Assembly: GCF_038592985.1 (NCBI RefSeq) | Contig: NZ_CP151951.1 | Location: 1,355,001 to 1,419,000, forward strand | From: Paenibacillus sp. FSL R10-2782 | GTDB lineage: Bacteria; Bacillota; Bacilli; Paenibacillales; Paenibacillaceae | Direction of reading: 5' to 3' | DNA length: 64,000 nucleotides | Shown here: piece by piece, positions 34,677 through 44,119 of the stretch | Numbering within the stretch: the stretch's first letter is position 1 | Layout: every line of letters starts with the position of its first letter | The notes under the pieces: generated by a model | What the model saw: the letters and a program-made list of their open reading frames with translations, nothing else | What the model was told of the DNA's origin: nothing | The model's database searches: none | Made by a program: the position numbers and the translations under genes

Positions 34677-35999
34677 ATGCGCCGGATTTCATGGATGCTT
34701 GCCATGGTCATGTGTGTAACGCTGCTGCTGGCCGGGTGCGGCAAGAAGAGCGCGGACGATGTGGTTAAAGATTTGAGTGACGTGGTGAGTGACCTGAACA
34801 GCTACCACGGTACAGCTTTGATGACGCTGCATACCGGCGACACGCCGCAGGAGTACAAGGTGGACATTTCCTACCGCAAGCCCTCCTATTACCGAATTGC
34901 CATGACGAACGAGAAAAAGGATGTTACTCAGATCGTGTTGCGAAATGATGAGGGTGTATTCGTATTGACGCCCAGTCTGAATAAGAGCTTCCGCTTTAAA
35001 AGCGATTGGCCGAACAACCAGGGCCAGGTATATTTGTATGAAACGCTGGTTCGCAGTATTATCGGGGATGCTTCACGTCAACTGGCTTCGGATGATAAAT
35101 CTTATGTATTCGATGTAGCGGCAAACTACAACAGCCACGCGCTGGTAAGGCAAAAAATATGGCTGTCCAAAAATAACTATGCACCCACTCAGGTACAGGT
35201 ATCTGATGCGAACGCCAAGGTAGTTGTGGATCTTAAATTCGATCAATTTGCGTTTGATACGAAGTTCGACAAGGACTCTTTTGATATGGAACGCAATATG
35301 GCTTCTGGAAAAACAGGCAAGGGAAATGAAGGAACGCCTTCAGCCGGAGCAGTGGATTCCAGCGGTCAGCTTGATCCTACAGGTACGATTGATGGCACGA
35401 CTGGCGTAATCTCGGGCGAGCAAGGACAAGTGCAGGGAACAGCAGGAGAGAAGGCACAGCAGCCGTCAGGAGAAGCGTCGATGGATGGAGCTGCCGCAGG
35501 CGGTACGTCAAAACCGGATAGCGCGGACGCGACGGGCAGCACGGATACGGAGGCCAAGCCGGATACAGCGGGCAACACAGAGGCGCAACAGCAAACTCCG
35601 GGCGCATCTGATGCAGCAACAGGGACATCGGCAGGCACGGATGCTGCTGAAGCTGTGATGGGTGAGTTCGGCTTGATTGAACCGTCCTATACGCCGGCCG
35701 GGGTACAGATCAAAGATACGCCAGAGCTGGAGGACAATGGTACACATGCGGTGATGCTCCGGTATAGTGGAACGTATAACTATACGATTGTGGAGGCGCG
35801 TCCGAAAGATCGGGCGGTATCGCTGGCCGCGGGTGAACTGGTCGATATTGGAGGAAGCTTCGCCGTTCTGACAGGTAGCGAGCAGCAGACGATGACCTGG
35901 ATGAATGACGGTATAGAGTTCCGAATTACCAGTGCTGACCTGCCTGTGAGCGAAATGATACAAATTGCCGCTTCTATACAGGATCAATCGGGTAAATAA
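34677..35999 (+). CDS. YdcC-like (LolA-fold) lipoprotein with DUF4367-like C-terminus
   Basis: 440 residues. Lipoprotein signal (lipobox LLAGC near residue 20), a LolA-type beta domain (about 28-205) like Bacillus YdcC, a low-complexity Gly/Ala/Thr/Asp linker (about 210-325), then a domain resembling DUF4367 (about 328-438: LRYSGTYNYTIVEARP, TWMNDGIEFRITSADL). It sits before alr as ydcC does in Bacillus. The extra C-terminal domain makes it longer than YdcC. Expected at the outer face of the membrane, perhaps in sporulation. Confidence 0.8.
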   Translation: MRRISWMLAMVMCVTLLLAGCGKKSADDVVKDLSDVVSDLNSYHGTALMTLHTGDTPQEYKVDISYRKPSYYRIAMTNEKKDVTQIVLRNDEGVFVLTPSLNKSFRFKSDWPNNQGQVYLYETLVRSIIGDASRQLASDDKSYVFDVAANYNSHALVRQKIWLSKNNYAPTQVQVSDANAKVVVDLKFDQFAFDTKFDKDSFDMERNMASGKTGKGNEGTPSAGAVDSSGQLDPTGTIDGTTGVISGEQGQVQGTAGEKAQQPSGEASMDGAAAGGTSKPDSADATGSTDTEAKPDTAGNTEAQQQTPGASDAATGTSAGTDAAEAVMGEFGLIEPSYTPAGVQIKDTPELEDNGTHAVMLRYSGTYNYTIVEARPKDRAVSLAAGELVDIGGSFAVLTGSEQQTMTWMNDGIEFRITSADLPVSEMIQIAASIQDQSGK

Positions 36000-36007
36000 A
36001 GCTTTAT

Positions 36008-36067
36008 AGACGGATGCAGACGATTTAGAGTGTATTTTGCTCTGCTTCCGTCCGTATCCGTCTTTTA
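36008..36067 (+). terminator. terminator between the ydcC-like gene and alr
   Basis: AGACGGATGCAGACG (36008 on) pairs with CGTCCGTATCCGTCT (to 36063) with two imperfect pairs, then TTTT. alr is therefore probably transcribed from its own promoter. Confidence 0.65.
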
Positions 36068-36260
36068 TTCATTCGAGGTCTGGGGGGTGCACCTCTCGCT
36101 TGGGAGTCATATTCTTTGCGGAGGATGCTGGCAAACGCCATCTGCCATTGACAGCCACGTTTCAGAACATTACCATTAATCTTTGGAAGTAAGGACTTTG
36201 TCCATTCCGAATGGTAAAAGGTTATGTTACAGGCTAACAATTGAAGAAGGTGACTGGATT

Positions 36261-37457
36261 TTGCAAGCACAATACAGATCGACCCGGGCCGAAATCAACC
36301 TGGATCACCTTGGCGCCAACTATAAGGCTTTTCGTAAGGCACTACCAGTGGATAAGCTGCTGCTGGCTTGTGTCAAGGCTAATGCCTACGGACACGGTGC
36401 CGTGGAAATATCCAAGGAATTGGAATGCCTTGGTGCGGATTACTTGAGCGTCGCTTTTCTGGACGAGGCTCTGGAGCTTCGGCAGGCGGGGATCAGACTG
36501 CCTATCCTTGTACTCGGCTATACCCTGCCCGAAGCTGTGCAGACGGCTTGGGAGCATGATATTACACTGACCGTGTTCAGTGAAGAAGTGCTGGAGAGTA
36601 TTCGCAGACTGGACCGTAAAGGAAGCGAACGCAAGCTGAAGGTGCACATCAAAATAGACAGCGGCATGGGAAGATTGGGCCTGCTGCCTGGAGAAGAGGC
36701 GGTTGCTTTTGTCCGGCAGACTCACCAGTTGGAGCAAGTGCTGTTGGAAGGCATGTACACCCATTTTGCCCGCGCGGATGAAGAAGACAAAAGCTATACA
36801 CTGCAACAGTATAACCGGTTTCAGGGCGTGGCGGAGGCGCTAAGGGAACAAGGCATCACCATTCCCATTATACATACGGGCAACAGCGCGACCACCATTG
36901 ATACCCCTGCGCTTTCTCCCAATATGGTGCGGATTGGCATCAGTATATACGGCCTGTATCCATCCGATGAGGTTAACCGCCAAGCCATTGAGCTACTGCC
37001 TGTATTGTCATTGAAGACGGCAGTGGTTTATACCAAGACGCTCCCTCCCGGCTGGGGGGTTAGCTATGGCACCCGTTACGTGACCTCCGACGAAGAGCGG
37101 ATTGGCACACTGCCGATTGGCTACGCGGATGGATACTCCCGTATGCTGAGTGGGAACATCGAAGTGTTGATACGCGGCCGTCGCGTCCCGGTGCTCGGCA
37201 CCATTTGCATGGACCAGTGTATGGTATCCTTACAATCTTTCGCAGAGGATGCGGAAGAAATTCAAATCGGCGAAGAGGTTGTTCTCATCGGCCAGCAGTC
37301 CGGCGAAACGATTGCGGCGGATGAGCTGGCATCCAAGCTGGGTACCATCCACTATGAGGTGATCTGCATGATCGCACACAGGGTGCCGCGTGTATATACA
37401 CGGGGAGATATCCCTGTCGTTCGAGTGAATTCGCTTCTTCCAACCCGCTGGGATTAA
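36261..37457 (+). CDS. alr: alanine racemase
   Basis: 398 residues from the TTG at 36261, chosen because it gives the usual N-terminus (MQAQYRSTRAEINLDHL) and has AAGGTG upstream; the ORF is open further up. K39 in CVKANAYGHG binds pyridoxal phosphate and the catalytic Tyr is in GVSYGTRY. Converts L- to D-alanine for peptidoglycan. It stands before ndoAI/ndoA and tex as in Bacillus. Confidence 0.96.
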   Translation: MQAQYRSTRAEINLDHLGANYKAFRKALPVDKLLLACVKANAYGHGAVEISKELECLGADYLSVAFLDEALELRQAGIRLPILVLGYTLPEAVQTAWEHDITLTVFSEEVLESIRRLDRKGSERKLKVHIKIDSGMGRLGLLPGEEAVAFVRQTHQLEQVLLEGMYTHFARADEEDKSYTLQQYNRFQGVAEALREQGITIPIIHTGNSATTIDTPALSPNMVRIGISIYGLYPSDEVNRQAIELLPVLSLKTAVVYTKTLPPGWGVSYGTRYVTSDEERIGTLPIGYADGYSRMLSGNIEVLIRGRRVPVLGTICMDQCMVSLQSFAEDAEEIQIGEEVVLIGQQSGETIAADELASKLGTIHYEVICMIAHRVPRVYTRGDIPVVRVNSLLPTRWD

Positions 37458-37629
37458 TTTCATGACGCAAATTACCGGATAAAAGCAGGAGTTTTCGCAG
37501 AACGTCCCGAAATATGTACAAAAGAAAGAAAAGAGTGCTGTAACTGTCAAAACGACGCATCAGGCTCCGCTGACACTTGTATTTCGGGGATCAAACGCCT
37601 GTACGAAAACGAACTGCGTAGTTTATAAT

Positions 37630-37680
37630 GGAATACAGCATAGATGATATACGAATATCATATACATTCTCTTGTATTCC
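37630..37680. repeat. extended imperfect inverted repeat upstream of ndoAI
   Basis: Outer arms GGAATACA (37630-37637) and TGTATTCC (37673-37680) are perfect complements; nested inside, ATGATAT-ACGA-ATATCAT (37644-37661) is a second perfect dyad. It precedes a TATAAT at 37708-37713 and may be an operator or a cruciform-prone element. Confidence 0.5.
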
Positions 37681-37751
37681 GTTTGAATAAATTACCGGGA
37701 ATAACGTTATAATGGTACAATGGCGACAAGGTTTTGGGGGTGGAAGAGAAG

Positions 37752-38033
37752 TTGGCCAATTTGCAGAACACCAAAAGAATAATGATCAGTTTGCCGGATC
37801 ATCTCTTGCAGGAAGTGGACGGGATCGTAGCTATGGAAAATTCCAACCGCAGTGAATTTATCAGGCAGGCCATGAAGCTGTATGTGGGCGAACGTAAGAA
37901 ACGTTACATTCGTGAAGCCATGCAGCGTGGTTATATGGAGATGGCTAAAATTAACTTGACCATGGCCTCCGAAGCCTTTCATGCGGAGGAAGATGCAAAC
38001 AGCACCTTGGGCCGTACAGTTAGCGGGGTGTAA
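37752..38033 (+). CDS. ndoAI: antitoxin EndoAI (MazE-type, ribbon-helix-helix)
   Basis: 93 residues from the TTG at 37752, the length of Bacillus EndoAI; earlier TTG and GTG codons are in frame but less likely. The N-terminal ribbon-helix-helix (KRIMISLPDHLLQEVDGIV) binds DNA, and the C-terminal part neutralises the toxin (RGYMEMAKINL is family-specific). Six bases before ndoA: a toxin-antitoxin operon that also autoregulates. Confidence 0.93.
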   Translation: MANLQNTKRIMISLPDHLLQEVDGIVAMENSNRSEFIRQAMKLYVGERKKRYIREAMQRGYMEMAKINLTMASEAFHAEEDANSTLGRTVSGV

Positions 38034-38039
38034 TCCATA

Positions 38040-38390
38040 TTGATCGTAAAGCGCGGCGACGTTTTTTTTGCAGACCTTTCACCCGTAGTCGGTTCCGAGC
38101 AAGGTGGCGTCAGACCTGTGCTGATCATTCAAAATGATATCGGCAACCGGTTCAGTCCCACCGTGATCGTGGCAGCCATCACCGCCCAGATTCAAAAGGC
38201 GAAGCTGCCCACACACGTGGAAATCGACGCGGCAACGCATGGCTTTGATCGCGATTCTGTCGTTCTTCTGGAGCAAATTCGGACGATCGACAAGCAAAGG
38301 CTTACCGACAAAATCACCCATTTGGATGAAGAAACCATGCGCAAAGTGAGCGATTCGCTACAAATCAGTCTTGGCTTGATTGATTTTTAG
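38040..38390 (+). CDS. ndoA: mRNA interferase EndoA (MazF/PemK family)
   Basis: 116 residues with a TTG start, as in Bacillus NdoA. The sequence from [20 protein letters not shown] to [10 protein letters not shown] is almost the Bacillus protein by eye. A ribosome-independent endoribonuclease that cuts mRNA at UACAU-type sites; the antitoxin is encoded just upstream. Chromosomal location next to alr is conserved in bacilli. Confidence 0.96.
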   Translation: MIVKRGDVFFADLSPVVGSEQGGVRPVLIIQNDIGNRFSPTVIVAAITAQIQKAKLPTHVEIDAATHGFDRDSVVLLEQIRTIDKQRLTDKITHLDEETMRKVSDSLQISLGLIDF

Positions 38391-38570
38391 CATTTTGGAA
38401 CGACGAGTGAAACGGGAAAAGGGCAGCGCGTGGGCGCTGTCCTTTTGCGTGTCCGATGAAAAATGCAGGCTGGGCCTGGCTTCATCGTTACGTGCTGGCG
38501 CTTTGATTCTTTTTTTGTGATAATGAAAGACATGATGTAAGACAAGAGTTGCAAGGAAGAAGGGATAGCT

Positions 38571-40793
38571 TTGTCTAACGAGGAAACGAAGACGGAAATC
38601 CGGCAGGAGCCGAACGAAGCAGAACGCCAGGAGCGGATTGTCAAACAAGTGGCGAGAGAGCTGTCGCTGGCACTCAAGCAAATCCGTACGACGATCAGTT
38701 TGCTGGATGAAGGGAATACGATTCCTTTTATCGCACGATACCGTAAGGAAATGACTGGGGAACTGGATGAAAATCAGCTGCGTGAAATTGAAGATCGTGT
38801 GCTGTATTTACGTAATTTGGAGGACCGCAAGGTAGAGGTCATTCGCATTATTGATGAGCAGGGCAAGCTGACAGAAGACCTTCAAGCTGCCATCACTGCC
38901 GCGGTTAAGCTACAGGAAGTGGAGGACCTGTACCGTCCATATCGGCAAAAGCGCAAAACCCGCGCGAGTGTGGCGAAGGAACGGGGACTGGAGCCGCTGT
39001 CCATCTGGATCTGGAATCAGCCGAAGCAGGGCGATGCTCTGAAAGAAGCTGAGTCCTATGTGAATGCAGAACTGGGAGTGGACAGCGCTGAGGCGGCAAT
39101 ACAAGGAGCCTTGGACATTTTAGCGGAAAATATAGCCGACGACGCGGCTATTCGCCAATGGGTACGTCGATATACGCTAGACCATGGCATGTTGACCTCC
39201 GAAGCGAAGGATGCAGAGCAAGAGTCTGTCTACGAGAACTACTACAGCTATCGTGAGCTGGCTAAGAAAATGCCGCCTCATCGTATTTTGGCGATTAATC
39301 GCGGAGAGCGTGAAGGCATTCTCAAGGTCGGACTGGAGGTAGCGTCCGATCCGATTCACAATTACGTCGCAGGTCAAGTGATTAAAGGCTCATCCGCCGT
39401 GGAAGAGTTGCTGCGCAACGTCATTGAGGATGCATATAAAAGGCTCATCGCACCATCTATTGAGCGTGAGGTGCGCGCTGAAATGACAGAGAAGGGTGAG
39501 CAGCAGGCCATCTCTATCTTTGCTGGCAATTTGCGCAGCCTGCTGTTACAGGCTCCGATCAAGGGCCGCCGTGTACTCGGTGTCGATCCGGCGTACCGGA
39601 CAGGCTGCAAGCTGGCGGTCGTAGATGATACGGGCAAGCTGCTGGAAGTGGCGGTGACGTACCCGACACCGCCGAACAACAAGAAGCGTGAGGCTGCCGA
39701 GAAGTTCAAGCAGCTCATCGCCCAATACAGCATTGAGCTGATCGTCATCGGTAACGGAACGGCTTCGCGTGAAACAGAGCAATTCGTGGCAGAAGTTATT
39801 GCTGACATTGGTGACAGTAGCTTGGCGTACCTGATCGTCAATGAGGCAGGCGCAAGTGTTTATTCCGCCTCCAAGCTGGCGCAGGAGGAGTTCCCGGATC
39901 TGGACGTGGCTGAGCGCAGCGCGGCATCCATTGCACGTCGTGTGCAGGACCCGCTGGCTGAGTTGGTCAAGATTGAGCCGAAGGCTATTGGTGTAGGCCA
40001 GTACCAGCATGATGTGTCACAGAAGCATTTGGATGAAAGCTTGAAGGATGTTGTAGAATCGGCAGTTAACCATGTCGGTGTGGATGTGAATACCGCTTCC
40101 TCGGCATTGCTGTCCTATGTAGCGGGTATTAACGCGACGATTGCCAAAAATATCGTGAAATACCGTGAGGAAAACGGCAAATTCAACAACCGTCGTCAGT
40201 TGCAAAAGGTACCGCGTCTTGGAGCGAAAACCTACGAGCAATCGGTTGGCTTTATCCGTATACCGGGTGGAGAAAATCCGCTGGACCGTACACCGATTCA
40301 CCCTGAATCGTACGCTGTCGTAGACCGCCTGTTGGCTGAACTGGGCATTAGCGCCCACGATCTGGGCACCAAGGCTGCGACGGAAGCGCTGAACGTGTCT
40401 AACATTGACGAACTGGCCGCGAAGCTGGAAGTTGGCGTGCCGACATTGAAGGATATTCTGGACAGCCTCCAGCGTCCGGGCCGCGACCCGCGTGACGAGT
40501 TGCCGTTGCCTGTATTCCGCAAGGATGTGCTCAAGATCGAGGATCTGGCACCGGGCATGGAGCTTCAGGGAACCGTCCGCAATGTGATTGATTTCGGTGC
40601 GTTCGTCGATATTGGCATCAAGAGTGACGGATTGGTTCATATTTCGCAGCTACGCAGCGGCTTCGTCAAGCATCCGATGGATGTCGTATCCGTTGGTGAT
40701 AACGTAACCGTGTGGGTGCTGAATGTAGACTTGAAAAAAGGCAGAGTCGGTCTGACGATGAAAGCTCCGGCAGAAGCGCAATCGCAGGCATAA
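38571..40793 (+). CDS. tex: Tex-family RNA-binding protein with S1 domain
   Basis: 740 residues, TTG start with AAGGAAGAAGGG upstream. Layout: Tex N-terminal helical domain (IPFIARYRKEMTGELDE), a YqgF-like RNase H fold (VLGVDPAYRTGCKLAVVD), helix-hairpin-helix motifs (NTASSALLSYVAGI) and a C-terminal S1 domain (about 655-730: GTVRNVIDFGAFVDIGIKSDGLVHIS). A cytoplasmic nucleic-acid-binding protein related to Spt6, implicated in transcription and RNA metabolism. Same place as ydcI in Bacillus. Confidence 0.96.
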   Translation: MSNEETKTEIRQEPNEAERQERIVKQVARELSLALKQIRTTISLLDEGNTIPFIARYRKEMTGELDENQLREIEDRVLYLRNLEDRKVEVIRIIDEQGKLTEDLQAAITAAVKLQEVEDLYRPYRQKRKTRASVAKERGLEPLSIWIWNQPKQGDALKEAESYVNAELGVDSAEAAIQGALDILAENIADDAAIRQWVRRYTLDHGMLTSEAKDAEQESVYENYYSYRELAKKMPPHRILAINRGEREGILKVGLEVASDPIHNYVAGQVIKGSSAVEELLRNVIEDAYKRLIAPSIEREVRAEMTEKGEQQAISIFAGNLRSLLLQAPIKGRRVLGVDPAYRTGCKLAVVDDTGKLLEVAVTYPTPPNNKKREAAEKFKQLIAQYSIELIVIGNGTASRETEQFVAEVIADIGDSSLAYLIVNEAGASVYSASKLAQEEFPDLDVAERSAASIARRVQDPLAELVKIEPKAIGVGQYQHDVSQKHLDESLKDVVESAVNHVGVDVNTASSALLSYVAGINATIAKNIVKYREENGKFNNRRQLQKVPRLGAKTYEQSVGFIRIPGGENPLDRTPIHPESYAVVDRLLAELGISAHDLGTKAATEALNVSNIDELAAKLEVGVPTLKDILDSLQRPGRDPRDELPLPVFRKDVLKIEDLAPGMELQGTVRNVIDFGAFVDIGIKSDGLVHISQLRSGFVKHPMDVVSVGDNVTVWVLNVDLKKGRVGLTMKAPAEAQSQA

Positions 40794-40833
40794 TACTCTA
40801 CAAATCCGTATAACCGCCTTATTAGGGTATAAC

Positions 40834-40880
40834 AAAAGCCGGAATTTCCGAACCACTTCGGAGACTCCGGCTTTCATTTT
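40834..40880 (+). terminator. terminator after tex
   Basis: AAAGCCGGA..TTCCGA pairs with TCGGA..TCCGGCTTT, then TCATTTTT. Confidence 0.75.
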
Positions 40881-40896
40881 TCACTGCCCTGAACTT

Positions 40897-41031
40897 CTAC
40901 CCATTGTTGGCATCAAACTCTACACCCGGTGCTTTATGATAAAAAAACCAACAGTCATTCAACAGTTTGATCTGGCGCCGGTCCTTTTTGTAAAAGGCCC
41001 GCATAAGCTGGTTGCTGAGCCATTGAGGCAA
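40897..41031 (-). CDS. cmpA: cortex morphogenetic protein CmpA
   Basis: A 44-residue gene easily missed for its size. TTG start with AGGAGGAG six bases upstream. The product begins MPQWLSNQLMRAFYKKD and continues RRQIKLLNDCWFFYHK, matching Bacillus CmpA (about 37 residues) through the QIKLLN.CW.FY core. CmpA is a spore quality-control adaptor that helps ClpXP degrade SpoIVA in defective sporulating cells. This copy has a slightly longer C-terminus (APGVEFDANNG). Supports an endospore former. Confidence 0.88.
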   Translation of the reverse strand: MPQWLSNQLMRAFYKKDRRQIKLLNDCWFFYHKAPGVEFDANNG

Positions 41032-41191
41032 GCCAATCTCCTCCTCTGCGTTACATCTGTATGTTTAGCATATGGGGTGGGTGCCTAAAGTGTGCTTATC
41101 AATTGGATGGCTTATGAATTGAGGGTTAGACTTTGGACGCTATTTTGTAATATGCTTGGCAGGATGGAGCAAAGGAGGGGATTGGGTAAGG

Positions 41192-41704
41192 ATGGAGTTC
41201 AAGTCCATAAGCAATTCCATGAACCATTCCATGAGCGATGAAGAGCTTCAGGAATGGGTGGAACACATTTCAATAGAGAGCTTTGGCGTACCGTTCCGCC
41301 ATCGTGCCAGCTTTAATTCGCGTCTGTCTTCCACAGGCGGTCGATATTTTATGAAAAGCCATCATATTGAAATTAATCCGCATCAGCTTGCAGTCTACGG
41401 GCGGCCCGAGGTGGAAAAAATTATTAAGCATGAGCTGTGCCATTATCATTTGCATTTGCGCGGGATGGGCTACCAGCACCGAGATGCGGATTTCAAAGCA
41501 TGGTTGGCCCGTGTAGGAGGGAGCAGGCATTGCCAAACTCTGCCGGGGAGAGCGGAACGGAAGCCGTTGCCCTATCGCTACAAGCTGGTGTGCGCCTCAT
41601 GTAGTCAGGAATACTTGCGGAAGCGTAAAATGAACCCTCAGCGTTACCGCTGCGGCAAATGCGGAGGTAAACTTCGTCTGCTAGTACTTGACGGCACCCC
41701 CTGA
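41192..41704 (+). CDS. SprT-like zinc metallopeptidase-domain protein
   Basis: 170 residues from the ATG at 41192 (AAGGAGGGG upstream, about 11 bases). HELCHYH at 80-86 holds the HExxH zinc motif of the SprT family; a C-terminal zinc ribbon is formed by CASC and CGKC. Resembles Bacillus YdcK (GGRYFMKSHHIEIN, KHELCHYHLHLRGMGYQHRD). Cytoplasmic; role unclear, related to DNA-protein crosslink proteases. Confidence 0.9.
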   Translation: MEFKSISNSMNHSMSDEELQEWVEHISIESFGVPFRHRASFNSRLSSTGGRYFMKSHHIEINPHQLAVYGRPEVEKIIKHELCHYHLHLRGMGYQHRDADFKAWLARVGGSRHCQTLPGRAERKPLPYRYKLVCASCSQEYLRKRKMNPQRYRCGKCGGKLRLLVLDGTP

Positions 41705-41748
41705 ATCATGGTAAATTAAAAGTACTGTATGATAATTTACAGCAATGT

Positions 41749-41824
41749 TCCCTGATAGCTCAGTTGGTAGAGCACTCGACTGTTAATCGAGTTGTCACAG
41801 GTTCGAGTCCTGTTCGGGGAGCCA
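41749..41824 (+). tRNA. tRNA-Asn (GTT)
   Basis: A cloverleaf with acceptor TCCCTGA/TCGGGGA, anticodon stem CTCGA/TCGAG enclosing CTGTTAA, T-loop GGTTCGAGTCC and an encoded CCA. Confidence 0.97.
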
Positions 41825-41825
41825 T

Positions 41826-41914
41826 GGAGAGGTACCCAAGTGGCTATAAGGGGACCCTCTGCTAAGGGGTTAGGCTGCGAAAGCGGTGCGAGGGTTCGAA
41901 TCCCTCTCTCTCCG
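41826..41914 (+). tRNA. tRNA-Ser (GCT)
   Basis: Acceptor GGAGAGG/TCTCTCC, anticodon loop CTGCTAA, a long variable arm and T-arm GAGGGTTCGAATCCCTC. CCA is not encoded. One base separates it from tRNA-Asn, so they are co-transcribed. Confidence 0.97.
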
Positions 41915-41934
41915 TTGGTTTTTCAAATCAGAAA

Positions 41935-41979
41935 AAGGACGCTTGTATGCATCGGATGATGCTTGCGAGCGTCTTTTTT
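41935..41979 (+). terminator. terminator after the tRNA pair
   Basis: GACGCTTGTATGCAT pairs with ATGCTTGCGAGCGTC (wobbles included), then T7. Confidence 0.85.
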
Positions 41980-42043
41980 TGTCTATATTCGATTCTGAAA
42001 ATAACGAGGATCTGAAAAGTGGCACAGCATGTGAATTTTTTTG

Positions 42044-42916
42044 TTACAAGGTCGGCTTCGGAAGTTGATCTAGTATATTTAGAAGAGTATGAGCTACGCC
42101 ATTCTCTACATTGGTCAGGGTAACTTCAGAGCAGACGGCCTTAATGTCGTCATGTGCATTGCCCATAGCGATGCCTTTACCTACCATCGTTAACATGGAA
42201 ATATCGTTATAGCTATCTCCTACCGCTGCGGCTTCCTTCATGGGAATACTCAGATAATCTGCCAGATAACGCAGTGCGTTTCCTTTGGAAGCATCCTTAT
42301 GCTCGACTTCGAAGTTACGGTCTGAGGAAATGACCATGTTCAGGCCGGGGAAATCCCGGTAACGCTCACGACCCCGGTTTAGCTTGTCTTGATCAAAGGA
42401 GAAGCACAGCACGTTATAAATCTCTACATCCAGCGGAATGTCTTCATACGAGGGGATACGGGTATGCCCGGTCTGTTCATATTGTTTTTCGGCTGCATGT
42501 AACAAAGTATTCAGTGAAATATCTGGATTGGCACTTAACAGGCGATCCATTTCAACAGCCAGCAGCTGATGTCCGTTTTGTGGAGAATAAATGGCGCGGT
42601 CTGTCATGACCTCATAATAAAAATCGTTCTGGCGCAGCCAGTTCAGCACTTCAAACGTTTCACTCCGATCCATAGGCGTAGAGGTTAGCTGGCGACGCTG
42701 TGCATCGTGTACGGTCGCGCCGTTCGCCCCGATGACGGGGGTGACAAGTCCTGCTTCCTCCAGCTTGATCCAGGCATCATAAGCGGCTCTACCCGTGGCA
42801 ATGGTTACCTGAACATCTTGCTGCTGTGCCTTGCGGATTGCGTCCGCGTTCACCTTGCTTATTTTTCCTTCGTCGTTTAGCAGCGTTCCATCCAAATCAA
42901 TCGCAAACAGTTTCAT
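42044..42916 (-). CDS. Cof-type HAD-IIB phosphatase
   Basis: 290 residues from the ATG at 42916 (AGGAGATGGAGAA upstream). Motif I IDLDGTLL, motif II TIATGRA, Lys in HKDASKGNALRYL and motif IV AVGDSYNDISML. Sugar or nucleotide phosphatase of the YkrA/YwpJ kind. Followed upstream by a DeoR regulator in the same orientation, which may control it. Confidence 0.9.
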   Translation of the reverse strand: MKLFAIDLDGTLLNDEGKISKVNADAIRKAQQQDVQVTIATGRAAYDAWIKLEEAGLVTPVIGANGATVHDAQRRQLTSTPMDRSETFEVLNWLRQNDFYYEVMTDRAIYSPQNGHQLLAVEMDRLLSANPDISLNTLLHAAEKQYEQTGHTRIPSYEDIPLDVEIYNVLCFSFDQDKLNRGRERYRDFPGLNMVISSDRNFEVEHKDASKGNALRYLADYLSIPMKEAAAVGDSYNDISMLTMVGKGIAMGNAHDDIKAVCSEVTLTNVENGVAHTLLNILDQLPKPTL

Positions 42917-42963
42917 TTCTCCATCTCCTGTCTTCTTCACTATTTCTCATGCTACTTCTTCCT

Positions 42964-43722
42964 TTACGGAACAATAATTTCAACATCATGACGGCGAAAA
43001 ACATCCAGCATGGCCGGGTCTGGCAAGCGGTCAGTGATAATGATATCCACCTCGTATAAATCGGCAAAACGGTAAGAATGGTTTTTGCCGAATTTGGAGT
43101 GATCCGCAAGAATGATCACCTGATCGGCCTGTTTCATCATTTGGTGCTTGAGCATACCGTCCTCTTCATGATTAATGCTCAGTCCATGGAGAGAAATGCC
43201 CCCGACCCCAACAAAAGCTTTGTCTACAAAATAGCGGGACAGGGTAGCGATGGCGGAAGAGCCGTAGACAAAACGGTGCTCCTTTTGCAAGCGTCCACCG
43301 AGCAGATGAATGGAAACGCCGTCCTTTTCGGAAAGAACATCAGCCTGATTGATCGAATTGGTAATGACCGAGCACTCCTGTACATGGAGTTTTTCGGCAC
43401 ATGCCTGCACAGTGGTGGAGGAGTCGAGAATGATGCGATCCCCGTCACGAACCATATTGGCAGCTATTTGTCCGATAATTTGTTTTTCTGCGGATACGGT
43501 GAGCAGTCTCTCTTTATAGTTTCTGGTTAATTCATGATCGAGTGTAGGCAGAAGGGCACCGCCACGGGTTCGAATAATCTTCTGGTGCTCCTCTAGCTTT
43601 ACCAAATCCCGGCGGGCCGTATCTCGTGATACATTAAAAAATTCGCAAATATCATCCACCGAAATACGCTTGTGAAGCTGTAGGTAATCCACAATTTTTA
43701 GCATCCGTTCTTCTTGATACAT
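42964..43722 (-). CDS. DeoR/GlpR-family transcriptional regulator
   Basis: 252 residues: N-terminal winged helix (RISVDDICEFFNVSRDTARRDL), then the sugar-phosphate-sensing DeoRC domain (GDRIILDSSTTVQACAEKL, SINHEEDGMLKHQMM). GAGGAG lies nine bases before the ATG. Typically represses a sugar or sugar-phosphate gene and is released by a phosphosugar; here the neighbouring HAD phosphatase is the likely partner. Confidence 0.9.
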   Translation of the reverse strand: MYQEERMLKIVDYLQLHKRISVDDICEFFNVSRDTARRDLVKLEEHQKIIRTRGGALLPTLDHELTRNYKERLLTVSAEKQIIGQIAANMVRDGDRIILDSSTTVQACAEKLHVQECSVITNSINQADVLSEKDGVSIHLLGGRLQKEHRFVYGSSAIATLSRYFVDKAFVGVGGISLHGLSINHEEDGMLKHQMMKQADQVIILADHSKFGKNHSYRFADLYEVDIIITDRLPDPAMLDVFRRHDVEIIVP

Positions 43723-43966
43723 AAAAAGCTCCTCGTGTTCAAAATGATTTCGGTATTATGTAAGTGATTATAAGTAAAATTAAGTTATTTTGCAATGTAA
43801 TCTCTTCTTATGCTTCTAATAACGTGAAATAAGTGAATTTTCGTAAGTGGAAATGCGTTTTATTTTTCGGTAAACAACTTGTTTTGAATTTTTTTAAAAT
43901 AAGTATTGTCAATCATTCTGCTATTTGATATACTCTTTCTTGTCGCCAAGTTGGTGTATAAAATGC

Positions 43967-44038
43967 GGCCCGTTGGTCAAGCGGTTAAGACACCTCCCTT
44001 TCACGGAGGTAACAGGGGTTCGATTCCCCTACGGGTCA
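43967..44038 (+). tRNA. tRNA-Glu (TTC)
   Basis: Acceptor GGCCCGT/ACGGGTC, anticodon loop CTTTCAC, T-arm GGGGTTCGATTCCCC. CCA is not encoded. Confidence 0.97.
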
Positions 44039-44119
44039 TTGTTGTCTTTATGGACTACATGTTACATGCTTAAGAGAAATTCCTGAAGTCTGATGGCGGA
44101 CATCTTGGATGAACAGCAT

